The translations under genes were made by a program, and so were the position numbers. Shown piece after piece: positions 59,469 to 64,000 of a stretch of DNA of 64,000 nucleotides. The stretch's first letter is position 1. Every line of letters begins with the position of its first letter. This DNA comes from Harmothoe impar (taxonomy: Eukaryota; Annelida; Polychaeta; Phyllodocida; Polynoidae): NCBI GenBank assembly GCA_947462335.1, contig OX381707.1, positions 62,907,773 to 62,971,772 on the forward strand, in the 5' to 3' direction. Under the pieces are notes generated by a model. The model saw nothing but the letters and a program-made list of their open reading frames with translations. It was not told the origin of the DNA and ran no database searches.

Positions 59469-60750
59469 ATGACTAGGGCAAAACTAAGGCCTTATCCTAA
59501 AAGAATTAGCCTAGAGAGACTTCTACATACTGCTATCTCTGAACATTTAGATGCAAATGATATTTTGTCGCCTCATCAAGGCGGGTACCAAAAAGCTAAG
59601 TCAACTCTTGATTCCATTAGTAAACTGGTTGATAATGTACTAGAAAATAGAAATAAAGGTAATATAAGTATGGCTGCATTTATAGATATAAAAAAAGCCT
59701 TTGATTCCGTAAATTATATTATATTAATTTCAAAATTAGAGCAGTATGGTATAAGAAATAGAACTTTAACTTTAATAGAAAATTATCTATCCCAGAGACA
59801 GCAGTGCACGGTAGCAAACAATGTCAGATCTAGTACCCTGCCTTTAACATGTGGCGTGCCCCAAGGCTCAATTTTGGGCCCTTTATTTTTTCTTTTGTAT
59901 ATAAATGATTGTATAAATGTCGAGGATGACCACCAGACTATACTCTATGCTGATGACTCAGTCCTATATGTGTCAGAAAAAACGATACCAATATTAAGCA
60001 ATAGACTTTCGACTGCTTTAAACAAATTTTCAAACTGGGCGTCTATCAATAAATTAACGATAAATGAATCAAAAACCAAAATTATGACCTTTGCCTCAAA
60101 TATCAAATTAAATAGACTAGAAAAACCCAAAATTGTAGGAAATTAAAAATGTGATCTCATATAAATACCTGGGAGTCATCCTCGACGAGCAACTTAATTT
60201 TAATATGTATTTACGTAATATGATAAAGAACCTCAGATTCAAGTCCATATTATTGTATAGGACAAGACTGAGTATGGCCAAAGACGCTAGATTGCGGGTT
60301 TACAAAAGTCATGTTTTACCAGTTATTGACTATTGTGATGTGCTGTACTCTCGATCCTTGGTTGGGACTCTTGAGGAGTTACAGAGAGTCCAAAATAAGT
60401 GCTTAAAAACCTGTCTATCTAAGCATATTTTGACACCAACTGAAGAAGTACATAAAGAGGCAAAATTACCGGTACTAGAACAAAGACGTCTTTATCATAC
60501 TAAACTATACGCTTTTAAAAGGTCTAAAGAGGATAAATTTTTAGAAAAAAAGACAAGAGTTACAAGGGCTAGTACTGCACCTTTGCTAAAGTATGATATC
60601 ATACATAGCGCTTCATATGAAAATTCTGTGAGTGTATCATGTGCGCAAGTATTTAATGCTCTATCTCCAGACTATAGAAATATCCCTGATTTCATTTCTT
60701 TTAAGCGTAAAGCTAAAGAAGAAATGTTGAATACTATACCGGTACTCTAA
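59469..60750 (+). pseudogene. LINE reverse transcriptase fragment, frameshifted
   Basis: The first frame (59469-60146) holds DIKKAFDSVNY, GVPQGSILGPLFFLLYIND and the catalytic YADD. Homology starts only at about 59495 (LERLLHTAISEHL). The reading then shifts at about 60135-60148 (AATTAAAAATG) into the frame 60151-60750 (ISYKYLGVILDEQLNF to NTIPVL stop), matching the C-terminal part of the other LINE. The N-terminal endonuclease and part of the fingers domain are missing: non-functional. Confidence 0.9.
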
Positions 60751-60926
60751 AACATATATGAGACAATCAAATCGTATGTTGTTTTTCTTAATTTTTTTCT
60801 TTTTAAATAGGGGAGGGTAATATATCATTGAGAAATTAAAACCAAATGTATTTGCTGCCTGTAAGTTTTCCGCAAATGGACTCATAGTTATTTCATGTAT
60901 GTATTATGATGATATATGATGATACC
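59478..60926 (+). mobile_element. 5'-truncated LINE related to the NADAR LINE
   Basis: Only the second part of ORF2 and the 3' UTR remain. The protein is clearly homologous to the LINE at 30.8-33.5 kb (shared GGY.KA.STID/S.., AAFIDIKKAFDS, GSILGPLFFL.YIND) but well diverged, so it is a related subfamily. The 3' end is placed at an ATGATGATATATGATGATA tail (60907-60926). 5' truncation is the usual result of incomplete reverse transcription. Confidence 0.85.
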
Positions 60927-61189
60927 ACTATACAACAGCTAGCCTGACAGTGGGTCATCGGCTTTATTGATCAAGCTCAGATATAATGTACACTCGACTC
61001 TATGTAAAGCGAAATATTCATCTGTTTGGTTATTAGGTAAAAAGAATTATCTCATTCCATACACGAGTGTTTATACAAGTGACAAAAAATGTTAAATTCT
61101 AAGAACTTGTGGTCAATAAAGTCAAATTTGTTCATAAAAATATTCATGGGAATGGATTGACAATGTTAGGTTAGTCAATACTATAAGCC

Positions 61190-61443
61190 TTGGATCCACT
61201 ACGGCGAAACCATTCCCTGCGAAATGGTGCGATCCTTTTAATGTTTTGTTTTTGTATGTTTCGCCTCATTTCGCTTCATTTCGCGTCAGTGTCGCCCTGA
61301 GTGTCGCCCTGCTTCTGGCATTACATAGGGCGACACTGAAGCGAGATGAAGCGAAATGAGGCGAAATGAAGCAAAAAGTGCAAAACAAAACATAAAAAAG
61401 ATCGCAACATTTCGCAGCTAGCAGTGTCGCCCTAGTGGAGTCC
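61190..61443. mobile_element. Palindromic MITE with GTCGCCCT/ATTTCGC repeats
   Basis: 254 bp, almost wholly self-complementary: GGATCCACTACGGCGA against TCGCCCTAGTGGAGTCC, with inner arms TTTCGCCTCATTTCGCTTCA / TGAAGCGAAATGAGGCGAAA and GTGTCGCCCT / AGGGCGACAC. Confidence 0.85.
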
Positions 61444-61444
61444 G

Positions 61445-62150
61445 GGCTATAGACTAGTAGACTGTACCTAGTAGGATTAACTACCCATGGTTTGTCATAT
61501 TAGGAACCAGAAAATGACTAACTAGGTTCTTCGCTATTGACTATGTTCTGGAATCTAAATATTATCTGTGCAATCTTTATAATTATATTGGGAGTTATGA
61601 AATCCAATCTAACAGATGGAATTGACAGAATCTTAATTCAGTATAAATACTTGGGAATAAGGCAGCTTTTGATTTTGACAGTTGTTCCCACTAATGGTAG
61701 CGAAGTGAATGTTTACGCACTGCTTCCATCTCAAGGCGTTTTACACATTATTAGTTCATGAGAGTTGAGTTCTCTGAAATGAAATGTAAAAGAGTTCAGT
61801 ATTTTCTTGAAGTGTGCACAGCGCTGGTTTTTAAAAGTGCAATCAAAGACCATCAGGCATGGTTTTTGAGAGGTTACCTTCCTATGGATAAAGGTATTCA
61901 ACTATTACAATAGGCATACAACGAGGAAACAGGCATTTTTCTTTTCATCAGAACCACAGACCTACCAGGGTCAAGGATTGTAGTTAGGGTCCGACAATGC
62001 TGGACATACATTTTGAATGCTGCCCTCACCCATATGGCTGCCCAGAGTCTGACCATGCTGGAAGGCTGAAAGAGAGGCCACAATAGTACAGTGGCGTGCG
62101 GCGAACCCAGTGCACCAAGCAATTTTGATGTACTATATAAAGGTCTGAGA
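61445..62150. other. Non-coding, partial CACTGAAAATCC MITE near 61500
   Basis: AAATGACTAACTAGGTTCTT.. resembles the right part of the 43700 element. No gene seen. Confidence 0.35.
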
Positions 62151-62400
62151 GGGGGGAGATAACAATTATGTTAAATACAATAATTATTAAAGTATGGGCA
62201 CTCGGGCCCTGAGATGATTAGATCTACATTAGACGAGTTACCGGTACTCCAGATTAATATAATATAATTAATAGCTACTACCGGTAAATTGAGAGATTAT
62301 AATTAGCACATGTTAATATAATAAATAAAACACGAGACATTAGTGTGGTGGAAATATATAGCACTAAACTCAGCCAAACCTCCACACACACAATGGAACA

Positions 62401-63369
62401 TTACAAGAAAGAAAAAAAGAATTTACAAGGGGCATGCTCCAAGGCTGTCATTTCAGGTACAGACTGGTGCAAATACCTCCTCACCGCTGAAGAGCGCCAA
62501 TTGCCCCTACGCATGATGGACTCCACAGGAACACCTAGATCTTTTAGTAGGGTAGAGCCACCATGCCTCAGCGAATGAGTAGAAACCCTGTCGACTGGAA
62601 GCTGCAAACTAACTGCACAGGCCTTCAACCTAGAGTAGACTTCCTCATATGTCAATGGGAACACCAAGCCACCCACCCTATGGTACAGGAGGGGGTCAGC
62701 CGGTGAAGAAACCTTAATAATGTCCAATAAAAATTCCCTTATACACCAAGGGGATCCAGGTACATCCTGCAAGAAAACAAAGAAATTATCCCTGGAAAAT
62801 TGATCGGTTTTGCTAGACTTAATATTAATACGGATAGACCCTTCCAATGGCAGCAAACTTGTAACGCCAGTATTGTGCTGGGAAGCTGTCATGTGGCAGA
62901 TCCGGAGAAGGCATCTGAACCCAAGAACAACTGAAATCCAAAATATAATATCAGTATGAGATGTTAAATCCAACATAGACCTAATGGCCAATATATCTGT
63001 GGGAGAAAAGGGGTAACGAACAGATTTCTTAGTATTATCATAAGACCTCTCAATACCGTTCAAAGTCTGTTTCAGTATGAAATCATCTGAGTGAGCAGGC
63101 CATCCTAACATCTTCTGCTGGTACCAAATGCCAGAAATATAGTTCCTAACAGACACAGGAGCAAAACCCTCCTTGGATAAATAAGTCCCGTACAGCCCCG
63201 CCTGATCAGAAGAGCAGGGGTAGGGTACAAGAGAGAATTTCTTACAGAAAGACATATACCTTTTACACTGAGCCGCCCTGGATAACTTAGTAGTTGGCGC
63301 TACTCCCTCATCCGCCAGTATGTACTGGGCAATCCGAAGGGTCTGGAGCTCAGCTGTAAAGAGAATCAA
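62401..63369 (-). CDS. DIRS-like tyrosine recombinase
   Basis: 322 codons, intact, beginning with a non-ATG codon inside the end of the RNase H frame, so it may be made by frameshift or internal initiation. The N-terminal SAM-like half (about 1-110) is followed by the catalytic half with R in GFRCLLRICHM (156), K in NIKSSKTDQF (184/187), HSLRHG (H265, R268), GNW (W291) and nucleophile Y299 in RRYL. It would integrate the circular double-stranded DNA form by recombination without target duplication. Absence of internal stops suggests a recent insertion. Confidence 0.9.
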   Translation of the reverse strand: MILFTAELQTLRIAQYILADEGVAPTTKLSRAAQCKRYMSFCKKFSLVPYPCSSDQAGLYGTYLSKEGFAPVSVRNYISGIWYQQKMLGWPAHSDDFILKQTLNGIERSYDNTKKSVRYPFSPTDILAIRSMLDLTSHTDIIFWISVVLGFRCLLRICHMTASQHNTGVTSLLPLEGSIRINIKSSKTDQFSRDNFFVFLQDVPGSPWCIREFLLDIIKVSSPADPLLYHRVGGLVFPLTYEEVYSRLKACAVSLQLPVDRVSTHSLRHGGSTLLKDLGVPVESIMRRGNWRSSAVRRYLHQSVPEMTALEHAPCKFFFSFL

Positions 63370-64000
63370 CTATATTATAATCTAATAGAGAAGCATTACA
63401 TTTATCCACAGTACCCCTGTACGGGAGCCTAGAAAGGTGATCAGCCAGCACATTGTCCTTTGACTTAATATAGGTGGCATATAATTCTACATTGAGAATG
63501 AAACATAGCCAAAAAATCTCCCGTAGCCAGGACATGCACAACTTATTTTTACTCCTCCCAGAATTAATCATATGTAAAACTTGCATATTATCTGTTATCA
63601 CATGTAATTTCTTATTAGAGTAAGAGGCGCCCCAGCGCCTAAGCCCCACCAGAACAGGCCAGAGCTCATACACATTTATATTGCCGCGATGAACTCTAAT
63701 ATTGTCCATCTCCGGGCTAGCCTCTTCATGTAAAGAACTAACCTTACCAGCAACCCTGAAACCCTCCCAAGTACCGTAGAAAAAGTCACCGCCCATCCAG
63801 GCGCCGAAACCCCTTTTGGACGCGTCAGATACCATAGGAACGTCTAGCAGATCTCTATTAATCAAGGCTTTAGAGTTAAAAACACCACAGAACTGTCTCC
63901 ACCATAGAAGATCCTCTCTAGTTTCCTCACTCAAAAAGATAGCCCTACCTGGTCTAGCTCTTGCACACAAATCGTACAGCCTACGACTAAACGTACGACC
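63350..64000 (-). CDS. DIRS-like RT/RNase H polyprotein, C-terminal part
   Basis: The frame is open from the window edge to a stop at 63350. After GRTFSRRLYDL (the segment linking RT and RNase H in these elements), the RNase H domain shows D in VSDASKRGFGAWMGG, E in NVYELWPVL, D in VITDNMQVLHMINSG and D in SKDNVLADHLSR. That is the full D-E-D-D set for removing the RNA strand during element copying. Intact in the visible part. The N-terminal reverse transcriptase is outside the window. Confidence 0.9.
   Translation of the reverse strand, partial: GRTFSRRLYDLCARARPGRAIFLSEETREDLLWWRQFCGVFNSKALINRDLLDVPMVSDASKRGFGAWMGGDFFYGTWEGFRVAGKVSSLHEEASPEMDNIRVHRGNINVYELWPVLVGLRRWGASYSNKKLHVITDNMQVLHMINSGRSKNKLCMSWLREIFWLCFILNVELYATYIKSKDNVLADHLSRLPYRGTVDKCNASLLDYNIVDSLYS

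Larger units (their letters stand above)
62200..64000 (-). mobile_element. DIRS-like (tyrosine-recombinase) retrotransposon, partial
   Basis: RNase H and tyrosine recombinase frames lie on the minus strand in that order and overlap by 20 nt, as in DIRS-like elements, which carry no DDE integrase. The reverse transcriptase should lie beyond the right edge. The left (3') limit is uncertain; TACCGGTA motifs at 62239 and 62279 may be near the terminus. No methyltransferase frame sits between the two domains. Confidence 0.87.

Overview
The window is nuclear DNA of an animal. It has a spliced bHLH-PAS gene with GT-AG introns, a class A GPCR, long non-coding stretches and many transposable elements. 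AT-richness, the dense short inverted-repeat elements, a DIRS-like retrotransposon, (CTGT/CTGC)n and poly-G tracts suggest a marine invertebrate, perhaps a lophotrochozoan such as a bivalve. I cannot fix the species or phylum from sequence alone.

Layout. 1-4478: non-coding, with a ~55-bp minisatellite and a hairpin element. 4479-5900 (+): a peptide-type GPCR whose coding part is a single exon, preceded by a 3' splice site. Its last codons and 3' UTR are tandemly duplicated to 6238. 9373-22132 (-): an aryl-hydrocarbon-receptor-like transcription factor that I assembled from 11 exons with consistent phases (839 aa: bHLH, PAS-A, PAS-B, long C-terminus). Its large introns 2 and 9 are full of hairpin/MITE elements. 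22.1-30.2 kb: upstream intergenic DNA, with a cluster of RFX X-box-like motifs near 24.1-24.6 kb.

30.2-36.2 kb: a LINE-type non-LTR retrotransposon (-) that appears nested inside an ACAGAGARAA-terminated inverted-repeat element. Its ORF1 carries an L1-ORF1p-like RNA-binding region followed by a NADAR domain (the ADP-ribose-processing superfamily). This fusion is the most unusual thing in the window. ORF1 and ORF2 each have one in-frame stop.

36.2-59.4 kb: intergenic DNA with several short inverted-repeat elements, a fold-back element made of two head-to-head tRNA-like SINE heads, and three homologous ~330-bp non-coding blocks (47.4, 50.9, 57.9 kb) that look like a duplicated regulatory module or an unnamed repeat. 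59.4-61.0 kb (+): a 5'-truncated, frameshifted LINE related to the first. 62.2-64.0 kb (-): the 3' part of a DIRS-like retrotransposon (RNase H, then tyrosine recombinase) running off the window edge.

The two host genes lie tail to tail (GPCR +, AHR-like -) and nothing suggests a shared pathway. Most of the remaining structure is mobile-element derived.
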